Shown here: in pieces, positions 34,767 to 44,876 of the stretch | How positions within the stretch are numbered: position 1 is the first letter of the stretch | Layout: the number at the start of each line of letters is the position of its first letter | Source: Chamaecyparis obtusa | Taxonomy: Eukaryota; Streptophyta; Pinopsida; Cupressales; Cupressaceae | Direction of reading: 5' to 3' | DNA length: 64,000 nt | NCBI GenBank assembly: GCA_027943335.1 | Contig: BSBK01008853.1 | Location: 62,001-126,000 of the forward strand | Position numbers and translations under genes: made by a program | Notes under the pieces: model-generated | Told to the model about the DNA's origin: nothing | What the model saw: the letters and a program-made list of their open reading frames with translations, nothing else | Databases searched by the model: none

Positions 34767-37358
34767 TGTTGGTCCATTTTCCTATCAATGCAAAATCTTT
34801 TGAAAATGGCCCATTTCCTTGCAAGTTTTCTTGAAGTGTCCTACCCTATGTTCTTCATTGTGTCACCTTGCTCCAGTTCAAGTCACACGTGCTGAATCAC
34901 AAACCCAGAGAGTTATTCAAGTTCTAAGGTCTGCTGGAAACAAATTTCAAAATCTACCTAAGTGTTGAAAACCCACAATGTTTTTGAAAATCCATGATGT
35001 TTTCGGTCTGTGTGAAAACCTTCATTGTTTTTGACCTTATGCCTTCCCGCTTTTGTGCACTTGTCTTCTAGCATCAAAAACTCTATGTGTTTTCAGTCTT
35101 TCGCTATGTCAAAAACTTTGTGTGTTTTTGACCTCGGTCTTAATTGCACAAGTGTGATCGTTGGTGGGTCCCAGTTCTTCCCATTGCCCAGTGTGGTTAA
35201 AGTTTAGACAAGATTGGTGGTTGTCGTATGTTCGCATGGTAAAGATGCACGATGTTTAACCTTTACGCTTTTGCGATAGGTCATTGGATTTTCCTATATG
35301 GGCATGTTGTGGGCCCATTTGTGGGGTTTGAGCAGTTTAGTGGTCCCATTGACAGTGATGTGGCAACCTGGGGTTGGCTGTCACATGATCGCATGACAGA
35401 GTTTTCTGACATGCGATCATGCGACTGGTTGACACGTGTCCCTGGGGCCAGGTGGCAGGTGGTAATGTGGCATCCGTGGTGGTGAGGTGGTGAATTTCTA
35501 TTGGGTGCCACATGGTACTGTGGTGGTGGTCATGTTCAGAAGAAAGGGGGCGTGGGGCCAGCGCTCTTGGTGACGTGGGCACTTTTTATTGGCCAGGCAG
35601 TGACAGGGCAGTTAATGATGGTGAATGCTGATGGTTAGTCGCATGTTTGCATAGCCTTTTTTCAAGGCTATGTGATCATGTGACTAACATTTTGTGTTAA
35701 CCCTCAGTAGTGGCGGTTGCGGCAAGGTAAAGGGGTGTGGCTTGTCGCATGTTCACATAGCCCATTTCTGGGCTATGTGATCATGCAACAACAGTTTGAT
35801 TGCACTGTTGCGGAGTTAAAGGTGGGTCCACGGTACTGGCATTGCTGAGATGTTCAGGTTTGTGATCGACTGTTCCACGGTTAAGAGATTATGGTCGCAT
35901 GATCGCAAGGGTTAGTTTGGTGCCTTGTGATCATGCGACCAAGCATAAGATGAAACCCATTTTCCTATGGCAGTTAAGTTGATGACTGCGCGATTGCGCG
36001 ACTAAGGGAAAATAGTTAAGGAACATAAAGCCCGTGAAATGCATGGTGACCATTTGATTTCAAATTTGATTTTCCTGAGGATCTGCAGTGACCAAAGGTA
36101 CCTGAATTTATGGCTTTAGCAGTGGTTTTCAACTTGTTTGGTGGCGACGGTTGTTGTGATGTGGTCCAGGGTTCCTATGGTTAATTGCAGAAGAGTTTTG
36201 TGCCATGCAGAGATGGGTTTTCTTGCTCGAGGCATGTTGCCGAGGGACAAATTAGATTGATTGGTATGGTAAAATGATGGTCCTCGGTACTTTCTCAGAG
36301 ATTTCTCATGAATGCGGAACATTCTTGGATCTGATTGCCTGGATTTCTTTTCCCTGCATTGAATTTTGATGTGTTCCAATTGGTTAGGTGGGTGAAACTT
36401 TGACCCCAGTCATCCGTAGCTTGTTGCAACCTATTTTGGGTTTCCAAGATGACTGGTGGTATAAATTGCATGTTTTTGATAGAACAAAGGTTCTAAATTT
36501 TATCAATTTTAGAGGTTCCATTTTGTTTGGTTCCAGTGGGAAGCAATAAAACTCTGTCACATTGTAGGAGGCTGAATAGAACTTCTTTGTATCTTTTGCA
36601 AGTTATTAAAGTGGCAGTCTCATTTCTGGTATAGACATGTACATGATTCATCATACTTAATATAATTGTTTCAAGCTTTCAAGTCTCTCCTTGGTGTCAG
36701 TTTTATGATTTTTGGATTTTCTTGTCCATTGCATAGGGTTACCTTTGCATATGTTCTAGTCTTTAGTTCTTGATCTAGGATCAAGTGAAAAATACTTTGG
36801 ATAGGGCATAGATTCATTAGACTTGTCTATAGAAGGATCTTATAAGTAGTGGATGGGTTGGAATAGTTGTATTTATGGCTTTGAGTCTTTGACAGTAGTT
36901 GGTTCATGTTCTATATTTATTTTTGAGTGATGCCCAATGGATAATGGCACTGATTAAGGGCTAGTATAATCAGTTGAGTCCAATGTTTGATGGGTTTTGG
37001 CTATTTCTTGCATCTTTATATATCAATACCATTTTCAAGTTTTAATCTATTGTTTGATTGATAGTAATACCCTACATAGTGGAGTTGATTCAATGAATAC
37101 CTAGTTAGTATTTAGTAATCCTTTACTATAATCTGCTATATGAATCCAGAAGTATAATGTGTGTAGTGAGCTAAGTCTTATCTAGATTAGGTGTACCCGC
37201 CTTGGTTTTGCAGAGCCAGAAGTGTAGAGGGCATTCTTGTCCCTATAGTTGGTCCAGTTGCCTTCCAGAGCTCCCATACTTGGAACTAACCACTCCTAAC
37301 ATTAGTCTCAAGGCATATTGGCAGCCCTAAGTGGCATAAGCATTTTTGAACACCAACA
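34767..37358 (+). repeat. 3' LTR of Ogre-like element
   Basis: 2592 bp, second copy of 30320-32909. The hairpin cluster is present at 35223-36003, with the main arms at 35380-35395 and 35410-35425. Transitions affect one arm or the other, for example GTCGCATG read as GTCACATG. Confidence 0.92.
35223..36003 (+). repeat. Hairpin cluster in 3' LTR
   Basis: Counterpart of 30774-31552: arms at 35223-35280, 35380-35425, 35637-35685, 35742-35790, 35892-35940 and 35984-36003. The last hairpin is clearer here (GACTGCGCGATTGCGCGACT) than in the 5' LTR. Open frames that appear on both strands in this part follow from the inverted repeats and are not genes. Confidence 0.85.
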
Positions 37359-37363
37359 TGACC

Positions 37364-37749
37364 AATCATGCTCATTTCAAATTTGCACTACATCTCTTTA
37401 GCAAATTCTGCACTAAGCTTATCATTACCACCAAATATAATGTCATCAACAAATATAGCAACTAACAATAGTCCATCAGATGTCTCTCTTATGAATAAGT
37501 TACAATCTACTGCTCCTTTCTTGAATCCAATCTTAGTCAAGTAACCATCAAGTCTTTCATACCATGCTCTATGGGCTTGCTTAATTCCATAGAGGGCTTT
37601 CTTCAATCTACATACCATATCAGTTCTGTTTGATAAGGTGAATCCTTCATGCCACTCTATGTAAACTTCTTCCTTCAATTCTCCATTGAGGAATGCTGAC
37701 TTAACATCCATTTGATATACCTTAAAGTTTTTTTATGTAGCATAAGCTA
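37364..37749 (-). pseudogene. Copia reverse transcriptase, central part
   Basis: Minus strand: a FKVYQMDVKSAFLNGEL start (finger/palm), VCRLKKALYGIKQA-RAWY, then the catalytic region as FVDDIIFGG, in which the usual Tyr of YVDD is Phe. It runs to FEMSMIG, where the Ogre-like element begins. A TAG lies after FAKEM. Upstream (higher coordinates) the frame is cut by the element at 37755-42404. RT copies element RNA into DNA; this copy is split into three pieces. Confidence 0.88.
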
Positions 37750-37754
37750 GAAAC

Positions 37755-38885
37755 TGTTGGCAAGTTGTCTATACTGAAGTATATGACTAGATATAGTGTT
37801 GTCATTATGGCAACAAAGTCATATAGCAGTTTGGAGTTAGCACACTAAGTGTAAAGATCAGAAATTAGTTAAGTGTTGAAGACTAGACAGCATACAGAGT
37901 TCCCGCAGCTCAGAGCACCTGCGCCCTTGTGTATGGATGAATTATGGTATGTGCCATAGAAGTTAAGGTTTTTAGACTGTATTCTTACTTAGTCTAAGAG
38001 TGCATAAGTAGATATGCATAGATGTGAAAGTTACAGTCAGTTGAAGTTGCATAGCCAATGTGTGCTAGTAGAGAATAGAGCATAGAGCTGATAGTGACTA
38101 TTTTGGTTTGTGATTGTAAATTAATGTTGTAGAGGTCATTCGCCCATTGTATTTAGGTTGCCGACATATGTATATGTATAATTGTAAGCACGCTTAAGCC
38201 AATTCATTTGGAAGCATTATTTGTAATTAGTTATAGGGCCGACCTAATTGTATAATTGGTATGAGCACATAAATATAAGGTGTGCCCATTGTAATCAGTA
38301 TGGAAGTCAAGCAAGTTGTATTAGAGTTGAGATAAGTAGAGCAGAGGTATGAAAATAGAGCATATGATGTATTAGAGCTATGCAAGAGGTCAAAGCATCA
38401 GCCCACCAAAGGAACTGATTAGACAAGTAGTGTCACATCAACAGTTCACCTGCAGATATAGTGTGTATCTGATTCAGAAGGTTGTAGCCTTCATCATTTG
38501 AGCAGTGAGCTCTAGGACAGTGATTCCACTCCCCTAGCAAGGATCATTGTAAAAGACTCCTAACAGGGTCCGACCCTTAACAAGGTCTACTATACTAAAA
38601 GCATTGTAAAGCTACTCCTAACAGGGTAAAGGATCTTCTAACAAGGATCACAAAACACTAGTGCAGATTATTAGTGGGTATCAAGTCCCATCGGGGTTTT
38701 TACCTATTTGGGTTTCCTCGTAACCATATTGGTGTCATGTGTTGATTTCATGTTTCATGTTTATGTGAATGTTTAATTCAATACTTAAAGCATTTATAAT
38801 TTAGTATTCAAATTAAAGTGAAAAGTTAAAATACAATGAACATTGATTCACCCCCCCCCCCCTCTCAGTGTTCCCATTCCTAACA
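37755..38885 (+). repeat. 5' LTR of non-autonomous element at 37755
   Basis: 1131 bp, TGTTGGCAAGTTGTC ... CCCATTCCTAACA. The last 645 bp match 41762-42404 closely. A long C run (38851-38862) lies in the loop of a hairpin just before the end. Confidence 0.9.
38838..38873 (+). promoter_or_regulatory. C-rich-loop hairpin at LTR end
   Basis: Arms GAACATTGA (38838-38846) and TCAGTGTTC (38865-38873) pair with one G-T wobble around a loop TTCAC-C-run-TC. The hairpin ends 12 bp before the LTR end. Hairpins with the same loop but different stems occur at 44897-44928 and 48260-48290. Confidence 0.6.
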
Positions 38886-38902
38886 ATTGGTATCAAAGCT
38901 CT
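38886..38902 (+). promoter_or_regulatory. Primer binding site, tRNA-iMet type
   Basis: ATTGGTATCAAAGCTCT directly follows the LTR; it differs from the usual TTGGTATCAGAGC at one base. Confidence 0.8.
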
Positions 38903-38939
38903 GGTCCTCAGCAAAGAAGTTTAACCACTTGAGGAGATC

Positions 38940-40061
38940 ATGGACAAAGAAGATTTGAAGAAGAATCTTAAAGTAGCTCTTGAAGACCTAGACAACTCAG
39001 AAAGAGAAATTGAAAAACTAAAAGAAAAATTCAATGATGCTCATTTAGTTATCAAAAGACTAAGAAAGGATTTGAAAGGACGCTCTAGCAATGATCTTGA
39101 AGAAAAAATCAAGAAGTTGAATGAATAAAATAAGTCCTTGAAAGAACAAATTGAAGAGTTTGATAATAAGATGACTAATAATCAAGAAGCCTATGATGAA
39201 CAGATCAAAGAAAACCTTCAGCTAAATGAAGAACTAAGGAAAGAAAACATGAAAATCTTGGAGCTAAGAAACAACACAGAAAGCTTGGAGTCTGAATTGA
39301 AAAAGTCATAGGATCATATAGCCAATTTACACACCAGTGTTGAATTGGTAGAATCATAGTTGTATGCAAGAAGAATCAAAGGAGACACTAGCTGTATTGG
39401 ATACAATGAAGCACAAAATTAGATTGACAGTATGCAAGCAAGAAAGGATTCACAAAATAACTCTACTGATACTAGGAAGATTGAAGATCAAACAAAAGAT
39501 AATAGTAATCCTCCTAGGAATGAGCACAAGCCAGTAGAATGCACCTGTTTTGCATGTAATAAGCATGGTCACATTGCAAGGAACTGTACAGAGGTAAAAC
39601 CTTTTAATGGTTACTGTTATACATGTAATAGATTTGGTCATAGAGAAATAAATTGCAAGACTAGTAAGAAGAGCAGGATTCAGCATGATCAAAGAAATCA
39701 AAATCAGACAAATGTTAGAAGTTCTCAAAATGTTACATGTTAGATATGTAACTATAATGGTCACTCAGCTAGAACATGCAGAATGGTGACTCATGTCAAT
39801 GTACCGAGGAATAATAGACCTCTAGTGATTTGTCACACTTGTAACAAGGCTGGACATATCTCAAAGTTTTGTAGATCAAGGACGCAAGGTCGGGAAAGCC
39901 CTAAAAAGACCAAAGAACCAGTTTTGGATCCTGAAGTAGAAGTCAAGTTTTTGAAGGCCTCAGAAGATGAGAGCTTGATTTGGTTAGAAGGAAAGAAGGA
40001 CAATGTTGTTGAGAATGTATTGGATGCATCCCAAGTGGACGCACCCTCTACATTTGCTTAA
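38940..40061 (+). pseudogene. Coiled-coil and four-CCHC nucleic-acid-binding ORF
   Basis: One frame from the ATG at 38940 to 40061 (about 373 codons). It has five internal stops (39126, 39309, 39357, 39420, 39741); all become Gln if TAA/TAG is read as mutated CAA/CAG, and the last restores a C-x2-C. The first ~150 residues are Lys/Glu-rich coiled coil (EREIEKLKEKFND). Then follow four knuckles: CFACNKHGHIARNC, CYTCNRFGHREINC, C-stop-ICNYNGHSARTC and CHTCNKAGHISKFC. A Lys/Glu-rich tail closes it. No UBN2-type capsid region is seen. It presumably takes the place of Gag nucleocapsid. Confidence 0.72.
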
Positions 40062-40495
40062 ATGGTCCTCAAGGTCATAGAGGGAGCTAATTTAGCTCTA
40101 GACCCCTGCGTGGCTGGTATACTCATCCTCAGAGTATGCGGCTTTGGACTTAAGCTATTGAAGTGTTTGGAAACCATTGTGCAAGAGTGCACATGTTGAT
40201 TGTTAGTAGAACTCAATTTTGAAAATTTGAAGTGACAGCCTAGTTTACGTGAGTTGCATTAATGGAAAATTTCTTACTTTAAGTACATAGGAATTTGTTT
40301 ATTCACTCATTGCATTCATACTCAAAGTGATTGGAGAGAAGATTGAGTCTTGGACATTGTTGTGAAGATTTTGAGATTGAGCTATCATTAATTGCAGTGC
40401 ATTTGATCGATTGCAGAAATCCTAGCTCATTGCACCAATTCGAAAACCATCAGAACATCTCAGAGATCATTTGGAAAGTGAATATCAAGTAAGTC

Positions 40496-41761
40496 ATGGC
40501 CACTCCTATTGTTTTTGATGTTGCTGAGAAGAAGAGGTATGTTTTCAAGAGATACCCATTTAAATCAACCCTAGATTATTTAGAGGGAGCATTCTCCCGC
40601 ACACCGATGGGTGTCATGCATGTAGAAGACATAAGGGCTTACATCTATTGTAAGAAGGAACCTATTGGACTGGATAGGTTAAGGGTGCATATGGACACAA
40701 TGTTAAAACCAGACAAAACCTTTATGGATGAATCCACAAAATGGAATGATCACCCCATTGTTGAATATGCCATGGCATATGAATTCTATGAGGAAGAATG
40801 GATAAAGATATTATTAAGCAGAATCCATGATGATTTGTTTTGGGTTGGAGATGTACCAGTAAGAATCATAGGAGACCAAATTCATGAGATGAATGGCCTT
40901 TCTAAGATAGGCGCTATCCTTCCTATAGGTAAGGATGTCAGGAAAATGGTGGAGCAAGTGTGTAAATCCATAAGTGATAAGCGCGACATGACCATTGAGC
41001 CAATAGAGAAACCAGACATCAAGTTGATATCAATGATATTGGTAGCACCAGCAAGGTGAATAGTGTGTCTATAGGCACTATTCTAGTAGCCATCCATCTT
41101 GTGCAAGAAGATGGAGAGTTCAAGTTGTGTGAGATCTTGCACACATAGTTGATAGACAATATCAAAGCTATAAAACATGATAAGACTAAGGTATTTAGGT
41201 TTGGGTCCCTAATCATCTATATGTACCTTCATATAGTTGGTAAAGTGTCAGACTTGTATCTAGACAAGTCCATTCCTACCATGCCTCAGATATAAAACAA
41301 GGCAACCATAGAAAGCACACTTAGAGATTACATTACCCTGGAATTGAAGACTTTCAGAGAAAGAATGCAGATGAGGTACAGGATTCCTGAGAGTATTGTA
41401 GAGAAGTATAAGGATACAATATGCTTCATGGTGGATATTTGATACTACATGTATGGAAGCTGTGGAACCTAGGACTAAGTGGATTCATCCACTTGGGTAT
41501 GAGGTTGAAGAAAAAGTTCTTGAAGCTTATGCACAGGTACTGCTATTAGCCCCTAAAGATGTCAATGAACCTAGGTAGGGAACCTATGAAGAAAATATTA
41601 GAGAAGTTGATGTTAAGCTAAACAGTGCTGCAACAAAAATAAAGGTTGCAAAGGTCACATCAGAGATTCTAAGGATTCATGGTGTATCACAAGAAGACCT
41701 TGATAAAGCAAGGGATGAGAAGATTGCTCTAGAATTGAAGAGTGCAGAAAAAGAACAAGAA
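40496..41761 (+). pseudogene. Second ORF, related to that of element 47268, 3'-truncated
   Basis: Opens at the ATG at 40496 and runs 187 codons to 41059, then continues through frameshifts and stops to the deletion junction at 41761. Segments such as RYRIPESIVEKYKDTICFMVD (about 41380-41440) and GTYEENIREVDVKLN (about 41578-41625) match, in the same order, RFRIPQKLVEDYKDDICFMVD and GTYEEAKVRIEL in the element at 47268. No retroviral enzyme motif is present. Its function is unknown. The last part and the polypurine tract were lost with the start of the 3' LTR. Confidence 0.65.
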
Positions 41762-42404
41762 GACCTAATTGTATAATTGGTATGAGCACATAAATGTAAG
41801 GTGTGCCCATTGTAATTGGTATGGAAGTCAAGCAAGTTGTATTAGAGTTGATATAAGTAGAGCATAGGTATGCAAAGAGAGCATATGATATATTAGAGCT
41901 TTGCAAGAGGTCAAAGCATCAACACACCAAAGGAACTGATTAGACAAGTAGTGTCACATCAATAGTTCACCTGCAGATATAATGTGTATCTGATTCAGAA
42001 GATTGTAGCCTTCATCATTTGAGCAGTGAGCTCTAGGACAGTGAGTCCACTCCCCTAGCAAGGATCATTGTAAAAGATTCCTAACAGGGTTTGACCCTTA
42101 ACAAGGTCTACTGTACTAAAAGCATTGTAAAGCTACTCCTAACAGGGTAAAGGATCTTCTAACAAGGATCACAAAACACTAGTGCAGATTATTAGTGGGT
42201 ATCAAGTCCCATCGAGATTGTTTACCTATTTGGGTTTCCCCATAACCATATTGGTGTCATGTGTTGATTTCATGTTTCATGTTTATGTGAATGTTTAATT
42301 CAGTACTTAAGAATTTATAATTCAGTATTCAGATTAAAGTGAAAAGTTAAAATACAGTGAACACTAATTCACCCCCCCCCCTCTCAATGTTCCCATTCCT
42401 AACA
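41762..42404 (+). repeat. 3' LTR of element at 37755, 5'-truncated
   Basis: Matches 38241-38885. The junction with the coding sequence (...AAGAACAAGAAGACCTAATT) shares GACCTAATT with the LTR at 38241, so deletion by short homology or template switching is likely. Confidence 0.88.
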
Positions 42405-42409
42405 GAAAC

Positions 42410-42906
42410 AACTTTATGGCTTCCAATATGCTTACAGGTGCAAATGTATCTGAGTAATCAATTCCTTCTCTTTGTGCATACCCTTTACATACTAATCTAG
42501 CTTTGTTTCTTACTACTGTTCCATCTTCATTCATCTTATTTTTGAATATCCACTTGGTTCCAATCACATTCTTATAACTAGGCCTAGGGACCAATTCCCA
42601 TGTATCATTATTAATGATCTAATCTAGCTCTTCTTTCATTACTTCATGCCAATCTGAATCATTGCATGCATCTTCAACACTTAAGGGCTCAATCTGTGAT
42701 AGTAGACATACCTCTTCATTTGTTGTGGAACTCTTTGCTTTTGATCTTGTCATGACTTTGCTGCTCTGATCTCTAATGATGTCTTCCTTTGAATGATATC
42801 TAGATGTGAATTTAGGAACATTAGGTGTGACCTTTTCATCTGCCTTTTGTGTTTCTTCTTCAATTGTTTCAGGGTCATTGAATAGAACATCTATGATGTC
42901 AAACAT
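42410..42906 (-). pseudogene. Copia RT, N-terminal part
   Basis: Minus strand from 42906: an acidic integrase-RT linker, then SDWHEVMKEELD, a stop, [12 protein letters not shown] text, [37 protein letters not shown] and DTFAPVS-LEAIKLF, the canonical start of copia RT. At 42405 the frame is cut by the element at 37755-42404 and resumes at 37749. Confidence 0.85.
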
Positions 42907-43955
42907 TTATTCAACAACTGTTTCACTACTGGTAGGTCTAGGTTCTTCTTCAATTATAGGTGCATAATCATGGTATCTCTCTTGAATCATAATCTTCTCA
43001 TCAATCTTAACATGAGAACTTTCAATGATCTTATTCAATCTTAAATTAAAACATCTATAAGATTTTCTTTTAGTAGAGTAACCAAAAAAAATACCTTCAT
43101 CACTTCTTGCATCAAACTTGCCAATTTCTTCATCTCTCTTGATGTAGCACTTGCTTCCAAAGATTCTGAAGTATTTCATTGTAGGTACATTCCCAAACCA
43201 TAGTATGATCTTGTTTGCATTGGTCCACATAGGTCTATATGTATCAGATCCAACTTGTTCTTTGTCAAATTATGCTTGCTTCTGAATGAATTCCTTACAT
43301 GCTTTCCCATCACACATTCCCTACAAATAGCATCAACTAGTTTTGCAATGCTAGGAAGATCTCTTACTACTTTTACATTACTTATCTTTACTATGTTGTC
43401 AAAATTGATATGACATAGTCTTTTGTGCCATAACCAACTATCATCTACTTTAGCAAAAAAACAACTTGCTTCAGGATTAAGCTGAAAAACATTACCTTTA
43501 GTCTTTGAGCCTAATGCAATCATTTCACCTTCTTTGTTATTAATGATGCATTTGTTATCTTTGAACTCCAAACGGTATCCTTTGTCAAGAAACTATCCAA
43601 CACTTAGTAGGTTATGTTGCAAACCATCAACATATAGAACATCATCAGTGTTGTTATTTCCATCCAGGGTGATGGCTCCCCTACCAATTATAAGTTTAGG
43701 AGTGTTATTTCCAAATCTAACCATGCCTCCTTTGTATCTATCCAGATGTACAAATCTATCTTTGTCTCCTATCATGTGGTGTGAGAAACCACTGTCAATG
43801 ATCCAATCTATCCTGATGTCAGCTTGTGAAATCAGTGCTAACTCTTGTGCATTCTTTTCATCTTCAAGAGAAATGAATCCAATTTCATCCTCTGTTGATT
43901 CTTCATCTGATACTCCATCTCTAGCATAGTAACATTTATTTGTATACTTAGGCCT
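42907..43955 (-). pseudogene. Copia protease and integrase, catalytic core deleted
   Basis: Minus strand, continuous with gag past a TAG at 43956. The protease active site reads WIIDSGFSHHM (about 43800; DSG intact). Then come the GAG-pre-integrase zinc finger (LWHKRLCHINFDN ... CRECVMGK) and the integrase start DLIHIDLCGPMQTRSYYG. At about 43200 the sequence jumps to WFGNVPTMKYFRIFGSKCYIKRD, the C-terminal end of the domain. The DDE core is thus deleted and the frame changes there. A further stop lies at 43593. Integrase inserts the cDNA; this copy cannot. Confidence 0.85.
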
Positions 43956-44819
43956 CTAGTTATTTTTGAACTTCTTAACTCTTGTAGGACACTTGGATGC
44001 AAAATGACCAATCTTATTACATGAGAAGCATTTGAATGGTAATTGACCTTCATATTTTCCTTTTCCTTTCTTTTCTCTTTTAGCAATCATAGCAATGAAA
44101 TCATCTAGTGTTTTCTCTTCATTATCATCATCAAAATTACCAGAGGTGTTCAAGGATTTCTTACCATGTACTGAATCTTTGAATGTTGTTTCACTTTTAG
44201 GTTCTATCTTTAATCTTGATATCTCAAAGGCTAAAATCTTTCTAATTAAAGTCTCTCTTTTAAAGTCTTTTGTGGACTGCATAGTTTCATCTAGGATGCG
44301 TATCTTGTTGTCATATTCCGGAGTCAAGGTAGTCATTAATTTATCCATTATATCTTCTTTTGAGATTTCTCCACCATTGTTTCTGATTCCTACAACTTCT
44401 TCATTAATCCTTTGATTGTAGGCTCTAACATTCTCATCAGGTAGCATCTCTAATGTATTGTATCTTTTCTTCCATGTCTTTCTACGCGCATTCTTAGCTT
44501 GCATATCTCCTTCAAACATGTCTTCTAGGTATTTCCATATCTTATAGGCTTTGTCCATTTTCTTGATCTCTAAAAACTTACTGTCAAATAGGGCACTGAT
44601 AAGGGCTTCTTGGGAAATAGCATTTGAAGTGAACATCTCCTTTTTCTTCAAGTTTGCATCTTCTTTTGCAAGATCAGCTAGTGAAGGAATCTCAACTTCT
44701 TTGGTAGCTACTTCAAAAATCTCAAAGGCAATGCACTGCAAATGTGTCATCATTTTGTTCTTCCAGTCTAGGTAGTTCTCTCCATCACAATTAGGACTTT
44801 CTTTTCTAAAGAATGTCAT
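43956..44819 (-). pseudogene. Copia Gag (UBN2-type with CCHC), nearly intact
   Basis: From the ATG at 44819 (MTFFRKESPNCDGENYLDW), downstream of the primer site. It has KMDKAYKIWKYLEDMFEGD and LEMLPDENVRAYNQRINE-like capsid segments, TLTPEYDNKIRIL, a Lys-rich linker and one knuckle, CFSCNKIGHFASKC, ending KKFKNN. The frame is open for 287 codons. The TAG at its end is followed in frame by protease sequence, so it may be a mutated CAG in a former gag-pol fusion rather than a true gag stop. The open frame extends upstream through the primer site but that part is not likely translated. Confidence 0.82.
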
Positions 44820-44857
44820 CTGATCAACCTCAAGTTGTAAGACTTTCTCTCTGAGGA

Positions 44858-44876
44858 ACTTGGCTCTAATACCAAT
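44858..44876 (-). promoter_or_regulatory. Primer binding site of copia element
   Basis: Minus strand reads ATTGGTATTAGAGCCAAG right after the LTR end CCTAACA. It is a tRNA-iMet-type site with one change (TATTAG for TATCAG). Confidence 0.85.

Larger units (their letters stand above)
30320..37358 (+). mobile_element. Non-autonomous Ogre/Tat-like LTR element
   Basis: Inserted in the copia RT with a perfect 5-bp target duplication, TGACC (30315-30319 and 37359-37363). LTRs of 2590 and 2592 bp begin TGTTGGTCC and end CACCAGCA or CACCAACA. The primer site after the left LTR matches the tRNA-Arg-type site known from Ogre elements. The 1.86-kb internal region encodes only an acidic protein remnant, with no protease, RT or integrase. 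About 74 percent of the element is LTR. Confidence 0.88.
37755..42404 (+). mobile_element. Non-autonomous copia-like element with coiled-coil/CCHC ORF and second ORF
   Basis: Inserted in the copia RT with a perfect target duplication, GAAAC (37750-37754 and 42405-42409). The 5' LTR is complete (37755-38885) and the 3' LTR keeps only its last ~643 bp (41762-42404), fused to coding sequence by a deletion at a short GACCT homology. Internal content: a coiled-coil plus zinc-knuckle ORF and part of a second ORF related to that of the element at 47268. No pol domains are seen. Confidence 0.88.

Noticed and set aside
35252..35582. Overlapping open frames on both strands in the Ogre-like LTR
   Set aside because: They follow from inverted repeats and higher GC in the hairpin cluster; the 5' LTR copy does not keep them.
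38851..38862. C homopolymer as a sequencing artefact
   Set aside because: C runs at the same place occur in several independent LTRs of different families as part of a hairpin loop, so the run is real, though its exact length may be unreliable.
29461..44819. Integrated pararetrovirus or host telomerase-like RT
   Set aside because: Domain order gag-protease-integrase-RT-RNase H, LTRs, primer site and 5-bp target duplication identify a Ty1/copia element.
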